Of a stretch of 64,000 nt of DNA, positions 46,242 to 58,000 are shown piece after piece; position 1 is the first letter of the stretch, and the number at the start of each line of letters is the position of its first letter. A program made the position numbers and the translations under genes. The DNA is from Marasmius tenuissimus. Lineage: Eukaryota; Basidiomycota; Agaricomycetes; Agaricales; Marasmiaceae. The notes below the pieces were generated by a model. That model was not told the DNA's origin. It ran no database searches and worked only from the letters and a program-made list of their open reading frames with translations. The DNA lies in contig JAQOTA010000052.1 in NCBI GenBank assembly GCA_029532415.1, positions 2,170,001 to 2,234,000 of the forward strand, in the 5' to 3' direction.

Positions 46242-49200
46242 CTACTTCCTCTCCTTCAACCATTTCTGCAAGTCATCGGTTGAGTGCTAAAAATGTTTTC
46301 ATCAGCAAACCACATCAAAGCTTAAAGAACAGGAAGTTCCTGACCTTGATGAACGCGATCCTCGCACGAATACTGTCAAGACTCTGTGCAAGCGCAAGGG
46401 AGTACTTGGACGTTTCCTTGCCCTGGAGATACAAATTCAGCTTTCAAGCACACTGAGTGTGCAGGGCCTCTGACCTCAAAGAACGCTTCGGTTTCCTTCA
46501 AGTCCTTCTCCGTCGACAGTACTGCGAAGGATTCCTGGAGAGCGGAAGATCAGATGATAGTTGTCGCATAACAAGTGAGTGTGTCCTTACCTGTACCAGG
46601 TATTTAAGAGTGAAGGTCTCCGAGAAACGCTTATAAAACTACATTCTCGTGTCAAATACAAGCGACTTGAAGCAGGCGAAAGTGTACGCGGACGTACCTC
46701 GTCATAGTACTTCCTGAAGAAGGCACTTCCGGGGCGTCTGGCCTTGGGGTTTTGACTCCATCCACGGAAGAAGTTCGTGACGTCTTGGTCCCTGGCACCA
46801 GTCCTTGCGATTTCCATAACCTCAGCCAATAACTTCTCGTCTTCCGTAGAAGTCAAGGCAGCACTGGCGATGCGAGTAAGTCCAAGGGGTTCTTCAAGTC
46901 AGTGTGAACGTACATGGCGGCGGCCCGGGCAGATGGAGTTTTGGGCTTCTCAAAGATCTTCTTCGTAAAGTCGAATCTAGATAGAACAAGGGTGAGCCCG
47001 AAATAGAGGGGACAAACAGGTCGGAAACCCACTCTGCACGTCCCCCATACTTGATGCCCTGTACATGGGAATCAGAAGCATGCCGTCGACGGAGGGAAGG
47101 CACATACCGCAGTGAATATCGCCTTCTGGAGGTCAGGCGGTATTCTCGAATCATCTCCAGTGTCTACGTAGTGCTTGAATCGGCCTTTAAGTTCCTCGAT
47201 CACACTGAAGAAGGGTGGGTGTGAGATAATCTGACATAAAATCGTATCATCGCTTACCCAGTATCTCCAGCAGAGAGAGCGTGCTCAATGGCACATGTGC
47301 GCAGTTGTGTGGTCTCGACAGAGTCCGAGTCCGAGTACTCATAACCAAGATTCTTCACCAAAGGAGCGAATAATGACTGGATGCGAAATTAGCGAAGGGC
47401 AAATTCGCGGCACCGAGCGATGATTCTGATAACTCACACGACGGAAAGCATCCAACGAATCAATGATTTCGGGGTGTTCCCACCAGACAGACGAAATGCC
47501 GCGGAGACCTCCTGAGATACCAGACCAGGGAAGATCTGTGTCGTAGGTTCTTAGCATCAAATCGGCTCGGGATCAGTATAACGCCTATACTTACATTCCT
47601 TTTCATCCCTCAAAGCGTCGATGAGCGTGAGTGCGTCGCTTAGTTTGAGTAGAGCAGCCTTGGACAAGGCAAGGGAATCACTGATCAATCCGAGTCGATC
47701 TTCTAGACTGAAAGGAGAGTCCGGTTTAGCAAGTTCACTGGCAATCTTTTTGTATCGTTCTTCGCTATAAACGACGCGGACTAAAAGCCATCGTCAAGTC
47801 AGTCTGGAAGGCCCATTTGCGTCAGATTCCGAGCAACTCACAAACACCGTTCGTGCCAGCGTTCAGCTTGAACGGTTTGGAGGTATCCAAAGAGTAAGTT
47901 TTCTCGCGTGCACCCAAGACAGCAGAGTTGTCAATGGTCGGTTTTCCGTCGCTTCCAACAGACAGGATGCTGAGAGGAACGTTCCTGCAGACGTATATCG
48001 TTAGCGAGAGGAAAATCGAACGAAGCATGGGAGCGAAGTTACCAGATAGTCTCGTTATCCTTTGACTCGGCGATGCCTGTCTCGAGGAAACGATCCTGGC
48101 GAACCTTGATGCCGGAATCCGTCTCGGTCACGGTTAGGACAGGGAACCCAACCTGTAGAAGTGGTGTAAGAAAGAAATCCTTTAGAGTGCATACAGCGCA
48201 TACAACACACCTTAGTGATCCAATTGTCCATCAACTTGACGATATCCTGACCGGTAGATTCGGAGATCCCATCCCAAAGGTCGCGAGTCGTGCTGTTGCC
48301 GTAAAGGTGTTTCTTGAGATAGATTGAGACACCCTTCAAGAAGTTCTCCACTCCAACATGGGCCGCCAACATACGCAACACTAACAAACCAACCGTCAAC
48401 AGGGAAACAGAAGGGAAATCTCTTCATGTCATACCTGATCCGGCTTTGGAGTACGAGAGAGCATCGAAAATCTGAAAAAAATGGCGGGGTGAGAGGTGAC
48501 TTGGGAAAAGAGGCTGAGGTGGGGCCAATACCTGTCCTGGAGAGAGCATGAACGACCAGTAATATACAGCGATGGGATCGTAAGAAACTTACCAATATAG
48601 TCGGCGTTCGGGCAATGGACTTCAATGGGGTGCGATGACAATTTAGCATCGAGAGCCAACGCGGAAGCAAGATGGCTGTTGATGAACTCAGAATTGGCCT
48701 TAAATTCGGGGTACGCCCTGTCCTGTCGTCAGAAACGGGCACGAAATCTAGATCATGGAGTATTTACTTGTCTGGGGAAGGTCAATGAAGTCCAAGAAGT
48801 AAAGAAAAGCGACTTTGCTCACCTGGTATGATGACTTCGCCCATCTGAAATACGCGTTGGGATATGGGCCACGTTCTTCACGAAGAGAACGACATATGAC
48901 TCACCAAAGTAGCAAAACCTGTAGTTTGTAATTAGCATTACCACGCAGGAGTGAAAGCTGAATATTTCACCTTCGTTCAAGTAGAGGTAGTCCCACCACT
49001 TCATGGTTGTGATATTTCCGAACCACATATGCGCGACCTCATGACTCATAACATCCACCACGTACTTCTTTGCTTGAATGTCCGGACTGTTCGGGTCAAG
49101 CAAGAAGGCCCTGGCGCGTCCAGTGATGAGACCCCAGTTTTCCATGGCGCCAGCATCGAAGTCGCTGGCCTGGTTAGAACGTGTGAACAACGGAACACGT

Positions 49201-50461
49201 CGAACGCAGGCCAAACTTACCACGAGTGTATCCAGCTTCGGCAGCGGGTACTCCACGTCGAAGACCTTCTCATAGATGGGCAGAACTTTGGCTTTGACGT
49301 CGAGGGCGAATTGAGCCTGGTGGATCACGTCGGCAGTGGCTACACAGGAGTCAGGCTATGAACAAAACGCGCATGTATCATCTTACCGTAGATGCGAAGG
49401 GGAATCGTTTTGCCGCTCAAAGGCATTTTGACCGATGTCTCTAAATGGGAGAATTCTCCGTTGGCGAACGCGACGATGTATGTGGACATGGGAGGGGTCG
49501 TTTCGAATCGGGTAACCTTCCACTGGGAATCAAGAGACTCGAAATGCTCGGTAAGGTAAGAGTGTTCTTGTGCAGAGAACGTTTTCTCTTCGATTGCAGA
49601 CATGTTGCTGATGTTCGTCGTGTTGACCTTCGAGATCTGAGTGATAGCAAAGGTAGCTTTAAGCTCAGGTTCGTCCCAGCATGGGAACGCTCGTCTGGCG
49701 TCAACAGGCTGTTCATCGATAAGAGATTTGCTTCATAGAAATGACCGCGAACTACATACCTCGAACTGCGTCAAAGCATAGTACTTCTTTTGTCCGTCTT
49801 GCTCCCAGGAAGATCTGTAATATCCAACCATACTGTCACCGAGTTCACCAGAGAATCCAACTTGGATTTGAGCCTTTGTACCAGCCTTAAATTCTGTTGG
49901 GAACTGGAACGTAACACGTTTCTCTTGGTCGTCAAAGGTCTGCTTCGTCTCGACGACCAAGGAACCTTTAGACGCATCGGACGTCGCGGATGCCTTGCCG
50001 AGCTTGAGACCGTTGGAATTGAGAACAATTGTATCCGTATTTTCCTTGATATCGAGGCTGTAGAAATCAGGTTCATCAATGCATCCAATGGTTCACTTCA
50101 TTGCAGCTCACCTAATTTTCACGAAACCGTCGAACGTGAGCTTGTCAAGGTCGGTACGGATAGAGATATCGTAGTGAGTGGGCTTGACATTGGTTGGAAG
50201 ACGGTGTTCACTGGCAGTGGTAGTAGAGGCCATGATATCAGGAGAATAAGGTCCGAAATCTGACATCGTGTGGTGCCGTCTGTTTTCTGACGAAGTCCTT
50301 TTGGCCAGCTGACGCGGCATGGTTAGGGTCTGAAAAGCCCTTGTGGCCAATAACGGCCTCGAAATAGACCTATATTGCCCATATTGCCGGGAGAACTGCG
50401 AGATATTTGCAGAGACTCGAAGTGAGGAATTAGACCAACATGGACGTAATGGAAAAAACAT
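46242..50461 (-). CDS. APE2: M1-family zinc aminopeptidase, tandem copy 2 with possible mitochondrial leader
   Basis: The core starts MASTTTASEHRLPTNVKPTH (Met at 50233), with PVDARRAFPCWDEPELKATF, FDAGAMENWGLITGRARAFL, and the zinc site HEVAHMWFGNITTMKWWDYL plus YLNEGE. The C-terminus ends STDDLQKWLKERK and TAG at 46242-46244. Upstream of the core Met the same frame stays open to a Met at 50461. It encodes about 55 residues rich in Arg and Ser without acidic residues (MFFPLRPCWSNSSLRVSANI, later RSISRPLLATRAFQTLTMPR), which looks like a mitochondrial presequence. Two products, mitochondrial and cytosolic, could arise from alternative starts; yeast Ape2 likewise has an extended N-terminus. 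A further Met at 50524 overlaps the DAM1 start and is less likely. The family call is firm; dual targeting is inferred. Confidence 0.9.
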
Positions 50462-50522
50462 GAGATGTCGCTTAGAGTGCAGTCCCAGTCGCGGGTAACG
50501 GACTCTTTCCACAACATTCATC

Positions 50523-51620
50523 ATGTCGTCTCAAGCACCTCAAACACCACACAAGACACCTCTTCGACGCGTCTCTCAGGGCTCTTTGTTTGCTCTTTCA
50601 CGTTCGGGGGCATATCCGGATGCTCCTCATGGCCTAGGATTTCTCGAGCCGGCAATGTCAGAGTTCTGCGATGAAATCGACACACTGCAGTCCAACGTTG
50701 AAAGCATGAAGCGACTGAGCGACTCATTAGGTTCTTTCAACGAATCATTCGCGAGCTGGCTGTACATTATGAATATGAACGCCCTGACTGTCGACTGGCC
50801 ACAGGTGTGTTTCTGGTTTTGATTCCTGTATTGGATCGTCTAACAATGACCGTGTAGGCCCCAAACGACGCGTCATTTTACTTGATGAAACGGAGAGCAG
50901 GTGAGCTCTGCTATCTTTGTCTGGGACTATGGATGATGGAGGTGTTTTCGCGATTTGGACAGAACGAGATGCTCTCGCAGCAATAGAAGCTATGAAACGG
51001 AAGGCCGCTCCTCCACAACCGCCTCCCGTTGAAGCCGACAAGACAATCGATCCCAATACAACAGTTCTCGGAGGTAATACGACTGCGAACACAACGAAAC
51101 AGGGGGCCGAGAAGCCTGGAGCAAAGAAAGTCCCAGTCAAAGGGGGAAAGAAGCCTAAGATGACCGCAAAGGAAAGAAAGGAACGAAATGTAGGTCGCGA
51201 ACTCGAACTGACCTGTTTTTCTTCCATGCTGAGCGTTCATTCTCCGAACTATAGCTGGAACTTGAGAAAATCGTTTCCTATCTTCCATTGGAGTTCCGGG
51301 GTAGCGATCCTGTTCGTTTCCGCCTTTCTCTCATATACCCCGTTCACTTAACGGAAGTTTGCAGGGCCTTCGTCGTAACTTGGACGCCGTCGTTGAAGGG
51401 CTTATGGATGCTCCTGGGCAAACGGCGCGAAGTTCGTCCCCATTCCGCCTTTTTACGTGGAAATCAGCTCACCTTCGCCGCAGTCACAGATCTCGTCAAA
51501 CCCCCAGAGCTTCCGCAGGCTCGGGTCAATAAGTGTCTTATCGCGCTCATCAACAGGAAGATTGTAACGAAAGATAGTAGCACAGGTCAGGTCCTTTACC
51601 AGTGGCAAGGGGTGTCATAG
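50523..51620 (+). CDS. DAM1: DASH/Dam1 complex subunit Dam1
   Basis: The start MSSQAPQTPHKTPLRRVSQG leads to SLFALSRSGAYPDAPHGLGF and the Dam1 signature LEPAMSEFCDEIDTLQSNVE ... LGSFNESFASWLYIMNMNAL followed by TVDWPQ. Dam1 is the microtubule-contacting subunit of the DASH ring that couples fungal kinetochores to spindle microtubules. Later exons give APNDASFYLMKRRAERDALA, a Lys/Pro-rich linker and LELEKIVSYLPLEFRGSDPG. The last part, LRRNLDAVVEGLMDAPGQTA then DLVKPPELPQARVNKCLIAL and INRKIVTKDSSTGQVLYQWQ, resembles a winged-helix fold. I derived junctions at GTTCGT donors that keep phase. It is divergent from aminopeptidase copy 2. The Dam1 call is firm. Confidence 0.88.
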
Positions 51621-52822
51621 GTAACTCACAGTCATGTAAGTGTATAAGTGTATTATATCTGTATCAACGTCTATGTATATTCTGTAGTACCCGATTCCTT
51701 GGATCGCGGCTTGAATATCTCGTAGCCTGATCCGTTGGAACTTCCGGGCATGAGTCAAGCCCAGTCGAACCCCGATGTATACACAACCCTACGGCCTGCC
51801 TCGACCACTGCGCGGGTAAGATCCCACTTTCTGGGATACACACGCCGCAGGGCTTTTCAACGGCCACTCAGAAGCGTGGTGAGATCTGTTAATGTTTTTG
51901 GGAGGAGGCGATTGAGCGACGAGCCGGAATGGGGGAACCTGCGCGTTCCGGCGGACACGACTGATTTGCTTTCCCTTCCAGTTCAGTTTCCTTGCAAGTA
52001 CAGGAGTGAGCCCCGCGTGCGATAAAGCAAGTCGAGAACGGATAGCAGAGAAGGGACTCACATCAACACTGCCATCCGAAGGCAATCAAATTTTGTGGGT
52101 GGTTGTGGGTGCAGCTTCGCTAGCGCTGGAAGGAGGGTTTTGAGGAGTGGCCACTGGCAGTGTCATACGACGCTTCGGGACCAAATACAGTGCGAGTCGC
52201 GTATTGGTTGTTATATGCTAAAAAAAACCTTCAGGTCTTACTCCTATTCAACAGATCTCCGTCTTCGGGACATAAGAAAAAAGCTGCACTTAATCCGAAC
52301 GTAGGGGAGTCAAGAAACATTTCAGCGCCTCAGCTATCATATGATCCATTGTCACTGGAGCCTGGAGTCAAACCGGGCCCAAATGCAGAGTCAGAATTGC
52401 TGATTGCAGTCACGAGCGGTTATCGTTTTTATCTCGTACAAGGGTGGGACTTGGAGCTTGACCCGTGAACACGGAGTCCGTTTACGGACTCGTACCGATA
52501 GCAAGGAAGAAGCAGGACGAGTATTTGACGAATGATACTACCCTTCAGCCTCTTGAAGACCTTCGTTATCGCGAGTCGAAGTACAAGTGCTCAGAAAAGA
52601 CAATCACTCTTCGATCTGCGGTCGTCTCCTCGTACCATACCGCAGAGTAATAGGTACCGGAAGACGCGATGTTGAACCCGTGTCACTTGAACTCTCGAAA
52701 GATCGCGCGCACCGTTGAAGGCATCTGGAGGCATTCACATCAAAGCAGTGATGTACTCGCACTGTGCGCATACTACGCTGTATCCGGTCCTTTCCATCCT
52801 CCGCAAGGGTGAAGGTTACGCA
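51621..52822. other. Intergenic region with one doubtful small gene
   Basis: This 1.2-kb stretch lies between DAM1 and the tubulin cofactor A gene. Apart from the candidate at 51750-52143 (listed separately) I see only non-coding sequence. It includes a small perfect hairpin near 52474-52491, GAGTCCG-TTTA-CGGACTC. Confidence 0.4.
51750..52143 (+). CDS. Possible small spliced protein (low confidence)
   Basis: A frame starting MSQAQSNPDVYTTLRPASTT can be spliced at GTAAGA to GFSTATQKR, and again at GTGAGA to a stretch open from 51918 to a TGA at 52141-52143. The N-terminal joined sequence (TTARGFSTATQKR) resembles a mitochondrial leader. The C-terminus LWVVVGAASLALEGGF is hydrophobic enough for a membrane helix. 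The middle is of poor composition, and no family is recognised. The call rests only on reading frame, splice sites and composition; it could be noncoding. Confidence 0.25.
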
Positions 52823-53326
52823 TCATACACTGGCTTCTTCCAGGACCGATTCAGCGTTCAGCAGGTCAGTATCCTCGGCGAGGGAGGGTTCTTTCTTAGC
52901 CGCGACCTAGAGGCGGTACGACATCAGCGAACAAACAGAGAATCGTACGAGGAGCCACATACGACGAGTTCTCTCAGATCAGCGACATTCGAACCTAATC
53001 GCTCGGAAGTATCCTGGATCATCTTGTTTGACTCTTCACACAGTCTTCTCTGATCGCAGGTAGGTGAATGGAGACATTCAAGTACCAGGTGGAAAAGGCA
53101 GGGTAACCCACAGCGTTCTTCACTTCCCATTCATCCTCCGGTACACCATCGGCAATAAGTTTGTCGAGTTTGCGTTTCAGGTCTTCAGATTCGTTGCGAT
53201 ATAGTCCATTTTCCTTGAAGAGTCTGATCGGGGGTCAGACCTGAACCAGAACGAGGATACCTCGTACCGTTTGGTGGCACCGGACTTGATTTTGAGTTGA
53301 CGCTTTATATTGTTGATTTCTGCCAT
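52823..53326 (-). CDS. RBL2: Tubulin-specific chaperone A (tubulin cofactor A)
   Basis: Four small exons (53268-53326, 53112-53223, 52963-53049, 52823-52906) join in phase to 113 residues, close to the usual 105-115 of the family. Exon 1 reads MAEINNIKRQLKIKSGATKR, matching the conserved start of TBCA (basic helix with QLKIK-G-V/A-KRL). Exon 2 continues LFKENGLYRNESEDLKRKLD and VPEDEWEVKNA. Exon 3 has LCEESNKMIQDTSERLGSNV and ADLRELV, the typical E-E-S-x-x-M-I-x-D-x-x-x-R-L helix. Exon 4 ends LLNAESVLEEASV. The protein is a three-helix bundle that binds beta-tubulin released during folding and dimer assembly. None of the exons is long enough to stand out as an open frame, so the gene is easily missed. 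It is divergent from the bHLH gene at 53884. Confidence 0.85.
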
Positions 53327-53883
53327 GATGGGTAGTGCTGGTAGAGTATGGCTTCCGGCGCTTATCGTGAAATCATGGGTGGAAACAACCTTGGAGAGCT
53401 GCCTGGCCTCTTGTCGGAAGATTTGCTGCGATTTCTTGATTCTTCTTGATGCCTGGAAGTTCCCTCATGTATCGATGCCCCTGCATCGATTCCTGTCGAA
53501 AATAACGTCCGGAATGATACGGGTCTATGGACACCAACCATTTTTTCCCCCTGTTCTAATCGGCCCACCGACAATAACGGGCCCGGAAGCCTTGTCTGTA
53601 GACGAGAAAGGTTAACACAATGAAATTTGAGTGCCTGTGTACTAGACAATAATGACGAGAATAACGAAAATTTGAGTGAGGGTTGTGTACAAAGTCAGAT
53701 GTGCAAACAGGCTCAAAACAAAGCTGGACTCTTGGTTTCTACCTCCGAGTCTGGTTCTCATTGTTCCCAATTTCTTTCTTATTCACGATTATCTTTTCTC
53801 TTTAACGACCCGTAAAACGAACGACACGATCCTATTCTTACCCAAAACCGTCCAAGTTCTTTCATTTCAGCACCACGACCACG
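53327..53883. promoter_or_regulatory. Divergent promoter region between tubulin cofactor A and bHLH gene 1
   Basis: This 0.56-kb stretch separates two divergent starts and should hold both promoters and leaders. A pyrimidine-rich run (about 53750-53810) lies upstream of the bHLH start. No coding sequence is supported. Confidence 0.45.
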
Positions 53884-55013
53884 ATGGAGATCGGACACCA
53901 GCAATCACAATCCCAGCTGCAGCACTCTCCAGCTATCGTATCGCAGGAGGATCCATCCCAACTCTCGTCAGGGTACTTTTATGGCTCGGACCACGAGCAG
54001 CATCCTCCATTCTACAATGTTGGCTCGCCTATGGGGTCGCCTATGCAGCCTTATCAGGTCGTCTCGCACGACAATCCTTCGCGTGGGTCCTTCAATACGT
54101 TTATTATTCTTTCCAAAACATGTGTTGATCAGATAATGTTCTGTTTAGGCCATTTGTCTGAGATGCAGCAGTCAGGGATGCATTTCCAGAGCATGCCCAA
54201 CAACATGATGTATCAAGGCCCCGTGTATCCCACATCGCCACCTCATGTTTCTTTACCTATTTCGCATTCACCACCACCTCCATCTCCCGAACTCTACGAT
54301 CCTGTGTCACCTCCCATTTCTGGCTCAGATACTTCAGCCGACGGCATTTACAACAGCAGCGGTGCCAACTCTCCTTCCTCATCTCGTGCCAACAGTCTCG
54401 TTCACAGAAACGTTCGCCACTTCAATCCAACACCCTCTCCTACTAGCTCTTCAGGTAGAAGAAGCCGTGGTCGATCTCACAACGACTCAGACGAAGACGA
54501 AATGGGTGCCGCCTACGCTGCCGACTTGGCTCACAACAGGAAAGAGGCTACGCGTCGACAAAGGATCGAAGCTGAACAGCGAAGGCGGGATGAACTTCGT
54601 GATGGCTATGCTAAACTGAAGGATGTGTTACCCGTTTCCAACCAGAAGAGCAGCAAGGTTTCGCTACTAGAACGAGGTGCGGCCAGTCCCTCCTACTTTG
54701 TTGACGTGATCACCGACACCCATTCTCTTCCCCTGTAGCTACTAATTACATAACGCAGCTCGAAGCTGAGAAGAGGGACTTGGAGAGCCGTCTTAACTTC
54801 TTGGATCAAGAGATGCAGCGACTTCGTTCTCTCAACGAAAAGATTTCCTTACCGTCGCGCGACTCTCCCCCGCCGGGGAAGTTTGACCCCGACGCACGGC
54901 CGCTTTCACCACCTCCCGACATTCCGATGACCAACCATGGTCATGCTAATCTTCCCAATCGGACTCACCCAATTTCGGAAGGATCTAGTCCAGCCAACTC
55001 GGAGGGTTACTGA
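53884..55013 (+). CDS. bHLH transcription factor 1
   Basis: Three exons (53884-54082, 54149-54676, 54739-55013) join in phase to 333 residues. The N-terminal two thirds are Gln, Ser, Pro and His-rich and disordered, beginning MEIGHQQSQSQLQHSPA. The basic helix-loop-helix domain reads HNRKEATRRQRIEAEQRRRD, ELRDGYAKLKDVLPVSNQKS and SKVSLLERATNYITQLEAEK. The basic region carries E and R residues in the E-box-contacting pattern (ExxRRxR), so E-box binding is expected. Helix 2 continues as a short zipper (LESRLNFLDQEMQRLRSLNE). It ends with a Ser/Pro-rich tail. In agaricomycetes small bHLH proteins of this sort are uncharacterised regulators. The second copy at 62709 has a similar domain. Confidence 0.9.
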
Positions 55014-58000
55014 GGTGGCGCGGCCACCGCGTCTTCTCCGAAAACTTTCTGCCTCTTCCCCGCATCATGTTGTTGTATTTCCGGCATTCATTTTCTTTCC
55101 ATTTATTTCTCTTACTTCTCTGCCTCCACACTCTCTACCAGTCTCTGTGGCGCTTGGTTTTTGGTTGAATCAAAAAATCAATGTAGTTCAGTTCCCGGAG
55201 GAAGACGACCAACTTTCTTGGATGGTCGAGACGGTACATGCATCGATACTGGAGATCATAGCAGAACGCCGCGCGTTATGGCTACGTGGTCTACTCCTGT
55301 CGTTCATTGTCTTTGTCGAATACCCCCCGTCCCTTGTGAGAGAAATGTCACTCTGACGTTGCCGGGGCTATTCTGGTCTGCAGCGTGTTTGATGATATCG
55401 GCACCATCGTTGATCGATGTGGTGTTGTAGATCTCTGGAGTCTGGGGCGTGGGCGATAGACCCGGAAGAGGGAACATTACGAGCTCCGAAGGACGATAGA
55501 AAATTCCTAGAGAATTTTCAACCTCCCTACACCACTACAGCCATGGATTCATGCGGAGTTTCGGAGATGAGACGTCACTCAAGGGAGAGAGTTCTGGCGA
55601 CTACGAATTCTCCCTTCCGACTCGACATCTCATTACCATCCTCTTATTTCCTTTCTCCTTCCTGCCCTCGTCGTGACGAGGGTAGGTTTGTCGTCCTCCC
55701 GGCCCATAAATCTACCTCCCTTGCCGCCATCTATTCCCTTTGAATGTTCGATCTCGAAGATTCACTATCGCATGCTCCATCTATCTGTCCGGGCCTGGAC
55801 TGATTTTAAAAAACCTCACCTTCCGAATCGCCTGCTAGCGTTTGGCTTTTTACACCTCTTCTCTCGATGCGGAAGAGACGACCTATCATGATTCTTGACG
55901 AATGTACTTTCACGCGTGTGGCTTGCCCAGTGAGGGTTCTTTCTTGGCTTTGGATGCGTGGACGAAGGAAATAGGCAACGAGGGCGTATCCGACACCGGG
56001 ATGTCTTTCTTGGATCCGATTTCTTGCACCACCCTGGATGGTGGTGAGTCGAAGTCGCGATGCGGCTGGCCGGACTCCACCCCGATGAGCACGGTTCTTG
56101 GTCCCCTGTTGTTTTCCATCTTCGTCTTTTGTATCGCAGTTTTCTCCGTCTGCCTTTCCTCCTCCCCCAGTCCCCTTTTACATATTCTTACGAACAATGA
56201 TTCTTGGAATGATCTCTACGATATGGACCTTCACTATCCCTATCTATCGATGTAAGTAAGTAGAGGGCCAATGTACATATTTAGGTTGATGCTTAGCTGA
56301 AGCTCAGAAGCAGTTTCCGAAGCGGAACGACTGTATGAGTCACTGTGAACTTCATCAGCCACGCATTCCACCCCATCACCCCACTCCTCGCCGGGTGGTT
56401 AGCCTGGTCGTGACTCGTGCTCTGAATCATCTGTTGTGTATTCAGGCTAGAAACTTTTGAGCCTGAGCAACTAGAAAGGATTAGAATCAGAGACTCAACT
56501 GCCACTCCTTATCGTCTGCCGCATTGTAAACACGTTTCTCCGTAAAACAGCATGAATAATGTGAAGATGGTGGCGCTGTAGACCGGCATATGAATATGCT
56601 CTACTTCAGTGATCAGTCCGCTAACATTGAGCTAATTGAGAGCCGCAAGGCTGCGATACACGTTTTGTAGAAGTCTTAACTGAATGCTACTAAGTGGGAT
56701 GTGACCACCCAGTAATCGGGGACGTCACCCCCGAATTGTTACAGGGCGTGCACCCGTCTGCAACAGCACACCAACATGAAACGGTCCTGGGGATTAGAGA
56801 GCGATTTTCGAAGGGCAGTGCACCCCGACGAGAGAGGGACGGAAGGGACCAACGTGTTACGCGGTTTGAGGGTAGTCGGGGCTAGTACCGAGTCAGAGTC
56901 CTCCTCGGTCTAGTCGCCATTATATTCATCGGACTGTATAGGGAATGCTTCTCCGAATGCGTCAGTTATGACTGGACTAAGAGGGAGTCGGAGATGCAAC
57001 TGGCGGGGGAGCCCCTGGAAAGAGTCGGTGGTCCAGAAATAGGCTGGGCGGAGTAGGATCAACCCCAGATTTACTGTTCGTAGAGCAGGAGCTCATGGGA
57101 GCTACAGGAGCCCGCAGGAAACAGGTAAAACCATTTCTCCTCTTACCTCTAGGCTGGTTCGCCCAGACTAACTCGAAAGCCGAACGACGTGGGAGTTCCG
57201 ATAGGTTCAAGCGCTTATTTGATCGAGGCCGGAGCATCCTCGAAAATGAAACTTCCATTCTTTAGCACTTCTGTGAAGGATTTGTAGAACTTGGAAGGGT
57301 AGGAGTATCCAGGCCAATGGCAGTTGTCCCAGAGACGGTTCCGACCATGTGCAAGTGAACAGTGAACAGTGAAATCCTGGTTTCACCACGAGACGATGTC
57401 TTCTGATGTTCTTCATTCCGTATACAATGAGTTACATCCCCGTGATAACCGAATCGTTCCCTGATGATCAGACAAGCGTAAAATTGGGGGGGCTAGAGCC
57501 GTGCAAGTGTGAAAGGTACAGCTGCTCAGAAACCTTCATGATTCATTTGAGGAAGACGGCTCACCAAAGTCCGAGTCGTAGCACAGGTAGACTCTGAGTT
57601 GTTGGGGCTCCATTGCGCAAGTTAACACGCCTCGCAGGGTTCGCGTTGCGTCCCGCTGTCCTGTCAAGGCTCTACCGACTAGGCGGCGACGAGACTTCGA
57701 AACAACCCCGTTCATCCCGACGGATATTGACCTCGGCGGACTTAGACCCAGTTTTGTGCTAGTCCAGGCCCCCCATAAATCATCCGCTGTGATGATGACC
57801 GTCTCTCATCCCGCGAAATCGAATCGCCGAGTCGGATTGACTTCACAGATTCACTAACGCAGCAAGAGAGCCTCACGGCGCCAAAGAACATGGCTCGTAC
57901 TAGCGGCGAGATCCGCAACGATATGAACGCCAGACACGAAGAACATTCACGCGGTATTTTATTGTCATCGTGAAGCACCTGGGCGTATGGTGAAGATCTT

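Noticed and set aside
52474..52491. Perfect 7-base hairpin GAGTCCG-TTTA-CGGACTC
   Set aside because: Too short to claim a terminator or regulatory RNA in a fungal genome; a stem of this size is expected by chance in 64 kb.
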